The translations under genes were made by a program, and so were the position numbers. A DNA stretch of 64,000 nt from Acholoe squamosa (taxonomy: Eukaryota; Annelida; Polychaeta; Phyllodocida; Polynoidae): assembly GCA_949317995.1 (NCBI GenBank), contig OX439043.1, positions 743,501 through 807,500 of the forward strand, in the 5' to 3' direction. Under the pieces are notes generated by a model. The model was not told where the DNA came from. It ran no database searches and saw only the letters and a program-made list of their open reading frames with translations. Position 1 is the first letter of the stretch. The number at the start of each line of letters is the position of its first letter. Shown piece after piece: positions 24,601 through 36,600 of this stretch.

Positions 24601-27600
24601 ATGAAAAAAGGTACAAAATACTGGGCACTCGAGTTGTAGTTCTAGGGACTAAAGATGTGGTCCTCAGGCTAGAGGAATAGTCCTGAGAACTATATATCAC
24701 ACGGTCCTCAGAACTATGCATTCACCAATTGATGCCTAATGTAAGTGGGACAAAGAGTCTTCATGACAGTGTCAACAAACCGTTACAAGTCATGAGAATA
24801 TTTTAGAGGAATCCAGAGAGATTAGTTTATATTCACAATTTCCAGATGTACAGAGTGATCATGTTAGGTGTTGGTACAATGATGCACTCACCAGTATGTC
24901 CATGCTGTACCCTGAGCAAAAGGCACTGTATGACGTATGGTCTGGGTCAGAGGTAGGTGTAAACGGAATAAGATGGTGAGTTGCTCTGCACAGGCATATT
25001 TATACCGGAGCTCGCCCCAGAATAGTATCAGAACGTGCAGTGTACATTCTGGTGGTCTAAAAATAGCTACCGGTATGGGGCTAGCTGCTCATGATTAATG
25101 GGAGAATATGGGCTGAGCGTGTTATTATGATACCCAGATTGGTCAGACCTGCTTCTGATTAATGTAGTGGCTAGTGGGCGTATCCTGTCCTCCAGCACTG
25201 ATCCAAGGGTCACTGCTGGAGGAGGCGGGGTCAGTGAGTGCATTCATCCCACCGGGCTTAAGCTAGGTTATGAGCAGCTCTATAGGCAAGGCTTGGACAA
25301 ATATGGTGTGGAATAAAATATGGTAAAAATAATTATGATACCCAGAATGGTCTACTGACAAAAGCATTTTATTCCCTGAGACTAGGTAAGGCTCTCTGTT
25401 TTTAGTCTAAAGGCATGACTATGCCTCTAGTCCTAGGGAACTTACAAGTAGTCCTCAAGTGAGATTCTTCTTTTCCCTGGGTCTACATCTCTTTGTCTCA
25501 ATGACATTATCAATGGACTACATCACTAGTCCCAAGAACTAAGTTCTACTCCCTAGGACTATATCATTAGTCCCTGGGACTATTCTATTTATTATTGCCC
25601 CCCCCCCCCCGTTGATAAATAATGACCACTCCCTAAACCCTAACATTTTAACATCCACATACCAAGCAAAAATATCTAGTTTGCACCAAAATGTTATGTA
25701 GACATACCTCTGCCCCCCCAACTTTCAATAGGTTTTCAGATGGGCATATAAACAGCCGTGTTCTAGCACTTCTTGGCCCCAGCACTAGACCGCGACGCAC
25801 GCATATTTCTGGCCCTGCGTCCGTGGCCAGTTAAGCCCGGTAAAAAAAGGTCAGCGCGGATGTGGCTGGCGCCGTAGTCCTAGGGAGTAGTTAAACAGCT
25901 GTCATCGGTATCCTGCATACTACACACACCACAAATAGTCGTACCATTGCACCAAGCCTTCACACCGACAGCTGTATGATCATTTCAACTGGGGTCATAT
26001 GGCAATCTACCTTAAGGACATCTGTTGTTTTTGGTCACAGAGTTGGTGCATGATGAATGATATCCACCACCTTTGTAAGATGAATTTTGTGATGCTACAT
26101 GACATAAATAATTAACAAAAACAGAATTTCAACATGTATATGCAAATTTGTGAAATAATTAGCAAACTGACATTTCAGTCATATGTCTGACAATTCCGTC
26201 AGAGTTCTGTGATGTAGTTTTCCTCACCTTGTGTTGGTGTGGGTTAGTGGGAGGTGCTCCATGGTAGTTTACATGAGTCCTGAACCCAGCGGTGAGTAGC
26301 TCCGTCAGCCCCGCACACACCGAGCCCTCAGACACCATGCTGGGTGCTGCATTCTCTGCTACAGCTTCTGATCCTGCTGATGCTGCATGTGAGGCAGTAC
26401 CTGAAGTGTTGAGGAAGTTTGATGTGATATAATATGCAGGAAAACATTGAATACATCTCTGAATGCATAAGAAGTTGTTTACAAATCTAATTGTACATTT
26501 ACGTGGAGTTTGATGCACCTCCAAAAAATCCCAAAGGTTTCCTAAGGAGTAAGTACTTCAAGGTTGCCTAAGGAGTTAGTGTGTCAAGGTTTCCTAAGGA
26601 GTTAGTACGTCAAGGTTTTGTAAGGAGTAAGTACTTCAAGGTTTCCTAAGGAGTTAGTAATTCAAGGTTTCATAAGGAGTTAGTACTTCAAGGTTTTGAA
26701 AGGAGTAAGTACTTCAAGGTTGCCTAAGGAGTTAGTACTTCAAGGTTTTGTAAGGAGTAAGTACTTCAAGGTTTCCTAAGGAGTTAGTACTTCAAGGTTT
26801 CCTAAGGAGTTAGTACTTCAAGGTTGCCTAAGGAGTTAGTACTTCAAGGTTTCCTAAGGAGTTAGTACTTCAAGGTTGCCTAAGGAGTTAGTACTTCAAG
26901 GTTTCCTAAGGAGTTAGTACTTCAAGGTTTCCTAAGGAGTTAGTATGTCAAGGTTTCCTAAGGAGTTAGTACTTCAAGGTTTCCTAAGGAGTTAGTATGT
27001 CAAGGTTTCCTAAGGAGTAAGTACTTCAAGGACTCCATAGGGAAGAAGTACCTCAAGCATTAGTCAGGAGGGGAGTACCAAAAGTGTTCATGAGGGGAGG
27101 CGGCACCTTCTTTCTAGAGGCCGAAGGAGTGCAGAAGAGGACTAGGCCTTGTCCTATGCACTATTTAAACCTTCTTCGGTTGTATATTCAAAGAGTTTGT
27201 GTTCCCTTCGCAATAAAGTAGGCAATTACCTAACCAATGGTATTCATGTTCTGTCTTAGTCTTAGCGAGCCTAAGAGCTACCAATACTCAAATAATAGCA
27301 CTGGTATTACCTGAAGTGTTCCCTGTGGATGATGCAGTGAGTCGCTGTGCAGACAACAGGTAACCGTTAAGTTCAGTCAGTAGCTGTACAACCATTCTCT
27401 CCCTGCCCCATGTAGGGCCTGGGCTGTATGTTGTCCACAAAACTGCCTGAAACAAGCAAATGATGCTTTGAGAAAATGGATTTAGAAATCATGGATCTTT
27501 GTCTGGACAGATCACAGTGAAACCCAGCTGATTAACATAAAACCATAAAACAAGGTTCTATTCTCAGAGAGGTTTTTGACTAGAGATTTTTGTCAGGGAA

Positions 27601-30600
27601 AGGAGATGTACCGACAATAGTTTGAGGAAGAAAGGAGGTGTTCTAGTTTGGGTCAGGAGTTTTTTTATTGCATTTATCTTTCAGATTCTGTTTATTTTAC
27701 ACACATGAATTAATTGCTAATACAATGATTGTTGAATATAACCCCCACCTTAGCTGGTTGTGTCTGAATCTGAGGCACATCCCGACTCACGTCAATGCAC
27801 CATGAGGCACACAACTTGTGCATCTGGTGTCGGTGTTTTACCAGGAAGCGGTCAACTTCTCCCTGAAATATTTATACATGATTTCACCCTGAAACATTTA
27901 TACATGATAATGAACAACTTCACCCTGAAAGATTTAAACATGATAATAAACAACTTCACTCTGAAACATTTAAACATGATAATAAAAAACTTCACCCTGA
28001 CACATTTAAACATGATAATAAACAACTTTGCCATGAAACATTTATTCATGATAATAAACAACTTCGCTCTTAAACATTTAAACATGATAATAAACAACTT
28101 CACCCTGAAACATTTATTCATGATAATAAACAACTTCACCCTGAAACATGACACAATGTCACCAACCTCACCCTGAAATAAAGCAAAATGATACAAACTT
28201 CACCCTGAGGCATAATGCAATGACACCAACTTCTCCCTGAAATATTGAAATAACTTCATCCCGAAACTTAACAAAGTAATAACAAAAAATTTCATCCTAA
28301 AACATAAATTGATAACTTTAACTTTAAACTAAAACATGATGGAATGATTACAACTTCACCATGAAAAATTAAATCACAGAACTAGACAAATTTACAAAAG
28401 TAATGTCAAAGGTGGTTTAAAACAGTTCTTACCCATATAAAGGCCCTCCTCATGATGCGTTTGTTCAGTTCCTGCAGCAACCTCAATGACGAACCGACTC
28501 TCACCAGCAGCACACTCATAGACACACGCTGTAAGAATCATAATCCTTAAAACAACACTATGCATACTAAAAGACACACACTGAAGGAATATGTATTCTT
28601 AAGAATCTAGGTTCTTTTCTTTCACCACTTGGATTGTGTTCCCTGATGGTACATGCCTGTTGGTGGCTGACATGATAAATTCATTTGATGGAGATGACAC
28701 TTAGGGCAGTTGCTATGAGTTGCTCTGGCAGTAATGACCTGTGTTTCACATATATGGAGATGACACATAGGGTAGCTGCTATGAGCTGCTCTGGCAGTAA
28801 CCTGTTCACATATATGGAGATGACACATAGGGTAGCTGCTAAGAGCTGCTCTGGCAGTAATGACCTGTGTTTAACATATATGGAGATGACACATAGGGTA
28901 GCTGCTATGAGCTACTCTGGCAGTAATGACCTGTTCACATATATGTAGGCTACCGACGCTGTAGGTAATGGTATTCATTAACATGAAGCTCATCGACAAG
29001 CCCCCAGGAATGAGTATTTATCAACATAACCCTTACAATGGCCCTATGCATGCTCAATGGTTATGCGCTGCAGGAAAGGGTAGTCATTAACTATGCTATT
29101 TTACTAAGTAATGATTTACCTCTGTTACATCTGCCTCCGGTAATCTCCTCCTGAATGTGGCACCAAGAACCTGTCAATGTCACATAGTGAGTATATTATA
29201 TCTGAATGTGGCACCAAGAACCTGTCAATGTCACATAGGAAGTATATTACATCTGAATGTGGCACCAAGAACCTGTCAATGTCACATAGGGAGTATATTA
29301 CACCTGAATGCTGCACCAGGAACCTGTCAATGTCACATAGGGAGTATATTACACCTGAATGTGGCACCAAGAACCTGTCAATGTCACATAGTGAGTAGAT
29401 TACACCTGAATGTGGCACCAAGAACCTGTCAATGTCACATAGTGAGTAGATTACACCTGAATGTGGCACCAAGTACCTGTCAATGTCACATAAGGAGTAT
29501 ATTACACCTGAATGTGGCACCAAGAACCTGTCAATGTCACATAGTGAGTATATTACATCTGAATGTGGCACCAAGAACCTGTCAATGTCACACAGTGAGT
29601 ATATTACACCTGAGTGTGGCACCAAGAACCTGTCAATGTCACATAGTGAGTATATTACATCTGAGTGTGGCACCAAGAACCTGTCAATGTCACATAGGGA
29701 GTATATTACATCTGAGTGTGGCACCAAGAACCTGTCAATGTCACATAGGGAGTATATTACACCTGAATGTGGCACCAAGAACCTGTCAATGTCACATAGT
29801 GAGTAGATTACACCTGAATGTGGCACCAAGAACCTGTCAATGTCACATAGTGAGTAGATTACACCTGAATGTGGCACCAAGAACCTGTCAATGTCACACA
29901 GTGAGTATATTACACCTGAATGTGGCACCAAGAACCTGTCAATGTCACATAGTGAGTATATTACACCTGAGTGTGGCACCAAGAACCTGTCAATGTCACA
30001 TAGTGAGTAGATTACACCTGAATGTGGCATCAAGAACCTGTCAATGTCACATAGGGAGTATATTACACCTGAATGTGACACCAAGAACCTGTCAATGTCA
30101 CATAGTGAGTATATTACATCTGAGTGTGGCACCAAGAACCTGTCAATGTCACATAGGGAGTATATTACACCTGAATGTGGCACCAAGAACCTGTCAATGT
30201 CACATAGTGAGTATATTACACCTGAGTGTGGCACCAAGAACCTGTCACATAGTGATCAAATAAAGGTGGTGCCATGGTTAAGAACATATACTCCATCCTT
30301 TCACTGGTAACTCAAAATTCACAGTGTATTTTGTCTTTTGCATGCAAATTATAAGAGGATGCCTTGTAATACATTGGGTTTTACAGTATCAATTTACATC
30401 TTACTTCACAATAGTTTCATTGACATGAACAGACAAACTTTGTTACTAACCTGCCTTGGGGAGAATCTGGGAAACTGCTCCCACAGATGTGAAATGTCTG
30501 TCAGTAGCCTCATCCTGACATCTAGAATAATAATCTATAAAATATATGTTTTACAATTATTGTACCCAACATCTTAAATGATAATTTACAACAATATGTG

Positions 30601-33600
30601 TTACACATGTCACACCAATATTCAAAATGATATTCTACAAAATATCACACCAACATTCAAAATATTAATCTACAAAATATGATTTACATATGTCAGACCA
30701 ACGCAAATGTCACACCAACAACTTTATTAATACAAAATATTTGTCATAAATATCAGACTGACATCAACAATAGTATCAAAATAATAAAAAAAAATACATG
30801 CCAATATTATGCACTGCAAATATCTAATACAAACACTTATATATGTTGTTATACCTTGTCTATGTTACCATGTACTGTAGTGTGTATTATGGCGCTTAGC
30901 CTCATTCTGAGTTTGACGTTCTGCAGCTCTAAGGACTCCTGTATTAACACAAGGTGTACATTACTCATTCATGTATCGATAAAACCGGGGTGTCCAAATG
31001 GAACCTAAATGACACATAGACATGTTGATAAAGGCATATTGCACTTTTATCATATGTTCAAAGAGCAAAATGCCTTTGTTATTTAGTATTGTAATGGTTC
31101 GTATCGACTTATATGTTGGGTGGCTCGTTGGCTCGCTTAACACTAGAGATACCAACACAACACGAGTAGTTCGGGTCGGGCAAAGCCCCAGATACCCCTA
31201 CCTCTCAGGTAGGACTATATTCAGTTTGTCAACAGGTTATATTGAGCGTCTTGACTGGACCATGTCCAGTCCCCTTCTGCCGCTCTTCCGGCTTCTTAGT
31301 AGAAGCTGGACCCGAGGCATGGTGCTGCCCCCTCTTGTACCAACGAGGTATCGCAAAGCGACACCTAGCTGGCATAGAAGGAACAAGTACCACACAAACA
31401 CGTCTCTCGGATGAACGGCACTAATATATATACAACGATGCCGGCCCCTACACCACCCCCACTAGACTATACCTAGGGTTGGGTGTAATTAACAAATACC
31501 TATTGTTAACTTTATACAGTAATATTATACACGAATAGGTAAGTCTATACATAAGTGTTCGTATAGAAAATAGAACATTAAGGGGCATAATAAATAATAT
31601 GTACATGATGAGGCATCGTTGCATATAACCCGAAGTAACTAATAATAACAACTAGGAAGTGGCGCCTTATGCACCATCGACCTAGGGTGGTAGATAGTAA
31701 CAATGTTACAGTGTTATTATAGTATAAGAGACGCGATAAAAAGTTGTAGACATGTAGTGAAATGGTATGAATAATATTTTACAGTAGTAACTAACCGACC
31801 CGAGGTGGGGTAAATAACCCGAGAAAAATTTTGTTTGTTTTAATTATAAGAATATAAGTATTATATAAAAATAGCTTTACACAAAATATTAATACTGATA
31901 ATTATAGGCGTCCTACCTTACAAAATACCGGACTTCCGGCGAATCTGGAACGACTGGTTTCTGCAGCTCCACCCGGCGACATGTATGTGGTGGCAAGCCA
32001 CGTTGCTGTTATGTTGTGCCCTGATGAAGATGGGAAGATGGAGCCCAGGTTAGGTGTAGTAATCCTTTTGGTGTTTCGGGTTAGCGTCCATCTTCACTGC
32101 AGGTTCCGTCCCAGATCAGCGAGTCCAGTGTAAGGATCAGTACCTCTGGCATGATAAATGCTTTTACCCTCGGGTACAAAAGACACCGTCAGATGGACAC
32201 TTAAAGATCTTCCGGATCCGTGTCCATCTTCTCAGCCGACTCCGCCGAGGCAGACAGAGCCGAGCTGCTGCAACTGCTTACGCAGAGCAGCGCGGAAGCC
32301 TCGCTGGGCGTGTCGCTCCCCAAGCTCAGGGCGCTCATCACCGCAGACGGACTGTCCATTGCCTCGGATGCAGGTAGAGCAACCGGGGCGGCTGGAGCAG
32401 CCGGGGCGGGAGGAGCAGCCGGAACTGGTGGAGCCGCCGGAACCGGCGGAGCATGCGGGACCGGTGGAGCAGCAGGGACCGGTGGAGCATCCGGGATGAA
32501 GATTAGGGACGACGGAAGGCCGTCCCACTCTTCTAAGTGCTTCCCGAATGCGAGGAAGAACTTGAGGTCAGCCTCCTTGTACCTGTGGATGTACCCGGCG
32601 TTCTCAGCACGGTGGAACTCCTTAAGCTTTTCAGCTTCCATCTGCTGGCGCCGGCAGGATTCGAGTGCCTCCTCGACATTCTTCCTTTCCTGCAGCCGAA
32701 TTTTCTCTTCCTCCCTCTTCTGGATCTCGTAGACCAGGTTGAAGGTGGCTTCAGTCATCACACGCCAGTAGTCGACTGACTTCTGGCGATGCAATGCCTG
32801 CCATTCCGCCATCAGGTCATTCTGGATCTGAGCTGTTTGGACATCGCGGTGGTCAACAAATATGTTCGGATCCTGAAGACCTGACAGAGTTCCGGAGATA
32901 AGCTCCATAACGGGCACCCGAGGGGCCGTTGGTGGAACTATAACTGGTGGGGGTGCGGCGGCCTCCACTGAGGCAGGCGGAGCGCCTGCTGGAGGGACAG
33001 ACGGGCCCTCAACCGTAGTGCCTCCTCGGCCACGGCCACCGCCCGGGGCAGCTCGGGTGGACTCCATTCCACCACGGCCTCTGCCCCGGGTTTTAGACCG
33101 GCCCAAGGGGGTTAGGACCTGAGATTCGGGTCCCGCTGGTCCCATGGAAGGGAACTTCGCCGCGTACTCACTATACGTGGGGCGCTTGCCAGAAGATCCC
33201 TCTCCAGCCCACCAAGATGTATACCCGGATGGGGGAGCGAAGAGTTTGCCCCCATCATCCTGGCTGCCAGAGGCTTCGCCCGGGCGTTGTTCCGCGGGTG
33301 CAGGTGTAGAAGATGTGGCCGGGGTGGCCGCCTGGCTAACCGCCCTACGGGCTTGGTTGCTGGGCATATCCAGAGCCAAGACCTGTTGTCCTGACTCACG
33401 ACGATCAGCTGGGTTGGCTGGTCTGGGCTGGTCCTTGTTACCCGAAGGGCTTACGGACCGGTCTGCTCGGGTCCTTTTGGAAGCACCGGTAGCCGTGGCT
33501 GTGCCTCCGTTAGGACCCTTCGAGCGGGCTTTGGCCTTCTCCCGCTTATCATCTCCCCTCCACTTCTTCACTTTCAGGTGCACCTCACTGGGCATCCCGA

Positions 33601-36600
33601 ACTTTGTGGAGGAGAAGTTGATCTGGAAGAAGGCCAACAAGTAGCCCGGACACATGTAGTGGACTGTGTCATAGGCACAGTCCGCGAAGCAGCGGGGAGT
33701 CCGTTCCTTGAACCCCTCGGCTGCATTCTTCCACATCCACTTCTGATTGTCATCCTTTGGGACATCCGTGGTCATTTCTTCCCACATTGTCACGGACTCC
33801 AAATCAGATTTGGCTGACTCGGGCAGCTCTGGGTCGCTTTCGCTTCCCTCGCTGTCCGTGTAAATGCCTTCTCCCCTACGGCCGGCTTGGCTGGTGGTAG
33901 TAGTACCAGACGAAGCCTTGGTAGAGGACTTGGTGCTTGCCCCGCTGGTGCTGGCAGTGGAAGCTGCAGTAACCGAGGTGGCTACTGTGGTTGCTGGCGT
34001 CTTGGAGGCGGGCGTCTTCGGGTCGCCCTTACCCCTCGGCTTGGTGGGGGGCGTGGGCTCCGCCGGAGACGCTTTCGCTCCATTTTTCTTCTTCCGGCGC
34101 ACAACCTTGGGTGGCTGCGGCGGCACCTCAGGACTGGAATCCGACTCCCGTGGATCCCTGTCCTTCGAACGAGGGCTTCTCCTACTACTGACCGGGGAGT
34201 CAGAGTCGGAGGAAGCCTTCGCCTTACTTTGGGCCTGTTGTTTCCGGTGGGCCCGACGAGCTGCGGTGAGCTGCTTCTGCTGTTTGGCGAGCTCGGCTCG
34301 CTTGGCTTCAACAGCAGCCTGCTGACGCGAGATGTCCTCTTCCGAGATCTCGCCAGGCGCCTCCGGAATGTCGGCACCCGGTTCCGTCTCGGTTGTGGAC
34401 CTCTCGATGGCGATCCTCACGTCTTCAGCCTCCAGGTCACTCTCGGTGAGAGGACCCTTTGGGCAGGCTTGTGGGTCAATCGCTTGACCCGGTCGGTTTC
34501 CACAGAGGAGAGTGTGACTGTAGAGTCTGTGTCCATGTCGGACTCAGACTCTCTTAACTCCGCGGCCTTTCGGGTGATGCCTTCGGAGATCAGCACTGCT
34601 CGGGCCAAGCTCTCGTTGACCGCCATCTTCTCCCCCAACTTTTGGTAGTTGCGGAGCCAAGAGACTGGCATACTATCAGCCAACTCGTCGCTGCATGAGT
34701 CCATAACCAGAGTCTTGAAGTCGTCTGGTATGGCCTCGGGCACGCCTGGTTTCACTGCCAACGGTCGGTATCCGAACATGGAGGCGTGCATGGGGATATA
34801 AGTCCCCCAGGAGGTGTATACAACACCGGCCTCGCAATCGACGTGTGCCATACGCTCGATGCGAGTCTTGAATCCCGGAGGATACAGGGGAATGTCCAAG
34901 ACATCCATGTTGCCACCCGAAGCTGCTGCCGTGGACGCGGGCTCCGGGCGCGGTGGTGGTGGAGGTGGCATCCTCTCCCGGTCGGTGGCCTCGGCCATCG
35001 CCGAGAGCGTCCGGGCTGCCTCCTCAGTCGAAGAGTCCATAGACTCCTCGACCCAAGACGGGACCTTCGGGTCCTCGCCTTGCTCCAACAGAACGTTGGC
35101 AGTTTGACGCGCGGCGTCAATCGTCCCCTGTGCCATGGCACTGAGGGCGACTTCCAAATTTAATTGGCAAATGTGTTGGACTCCTCCCGAAGGATTCGTC
35201 CAACAAAGGGGTTTTCGTTAGGACAAGCTAACACGACAGCTAGAGGCTGTATACCGCCAACACTAACCAGAGCGAAAACGGGTGGCGTCCTACCACCACG
35301 AGTCCGCTCTAGTTATGAACAATATGACGTCAGACCTCTCGTCTCGCGAGATCCCGCCATGGCTATCCGGTGACCTAGTTCTGCGCTTTCCCGCCGCACC
35401 CGCGGCGCCACCTAGGGAACTAGATCCGAACTAACATTTGACTCGACATGCGAGACGCGGCCTACTACCCGAGTGCTATCGTCTGGAGCTTGGCGGTGTA
35501 TACAACGCTTCAAAGCGAATGTACCGGTTAATCCGACCGCCACTCACGGGATACAGCTACCCGGGGAGGGCGCGTTCGGCATCTCCAGCCGTGGAACGTA
35601 TGTTAACCGCCTACGGCGGACAACACGTAGCAGCTCGTTGTGTACTGAGTTAGGTTACAGCAGACCTCAACCGGGGACTGCGTCTAACGCCTTCGGTTAG
35701 CCTCTTATTTTTCCCGGCTTTACGTACGGCCTTTTCTGGGTTCCGCTTAGCCACTGCGGGACTTTTCCCATACGTAATGCCTTCACTCAGCGAGACATTT
35801 TTCCTTTTCTTACGATTAGGTCGTTTCCTGGCCTTCGTCTTCTTTTTCACCATTACCTCGTCTTCCGGCATTTTCCTCGGCCGGCCTCTAGGGCGCTTCA
35901 TTGGTACTACCACGCTCGGTCCGCTAGGGACAGATTCAGGTGGTTTGTAACCGAACTCCCTCTCCGCCTCTTCGCGTCCCTTCCAGGGCCGAAGTTTTCC
36001 GACATTTGTCTTCCATTTCCTACCAGTTAGGCAGTCTTCCATCATCACCGTAGACTCGGAGATGACGCGAATAATTTTAAACGGACCTTCCCAAGGCGTT
36101 ACGAGCTTCAGCCGTTCTAGCGGCTCGTAGTACCTTAGTACTTTGTCCCCAACATTAAAACGAATTCGTTTGGCATTGGTGTCATAACCCACCTTTTGCC
36201 ACTTCGCACTCTTCAGCAGCTCTTTCCGAACGGCCTCGTATGCCTGTTTGAACCTATCCCTTAACGACTCCACAAACAACACAGTGCAGGGCGCCTCCAG
36301 GTCTATCCCAACCACTCTATACACTAAGTCGGCGGGCATTATGATGTCCTCGCCGAACACTACCATGTTTGGAGTGCAATTAGTAGATGAATGGACAGTG
36401 TTGTTGTAGGCATGTACTACAAACATGCACTGTTCATCCAAGTCGTCCTGGTGGGTATTGACCAGGGGCTTTAGCACTTGTATCAGGGTTCTGTTGAACC
36501 GCTCTACCTGCCCATCCGACTGTGGTCGGTATGGGTTTGTTCGGGTCTTACAAATGGCTAGGTAATGGCACATTTCCTGCCAAAGCTCCGACTCGAAATC

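Noticed and set aside
26525..27035. CRISPR-like appearance of regular short repeats
   Set aside because: Units are directly adjacent with no unique spacers; this is an animal minisatellite.
29125..30263. Two ~370-codon open frames on opposite strands
   Set aside because: Both are products of the 51-bp array; neither matches the frame of the real exon 8.
33144..34648. Several plus-strand open frames of 95-253 codons
   Set aside because: Antisense shadows of the GC-rich gypsy post-pol ORFs.
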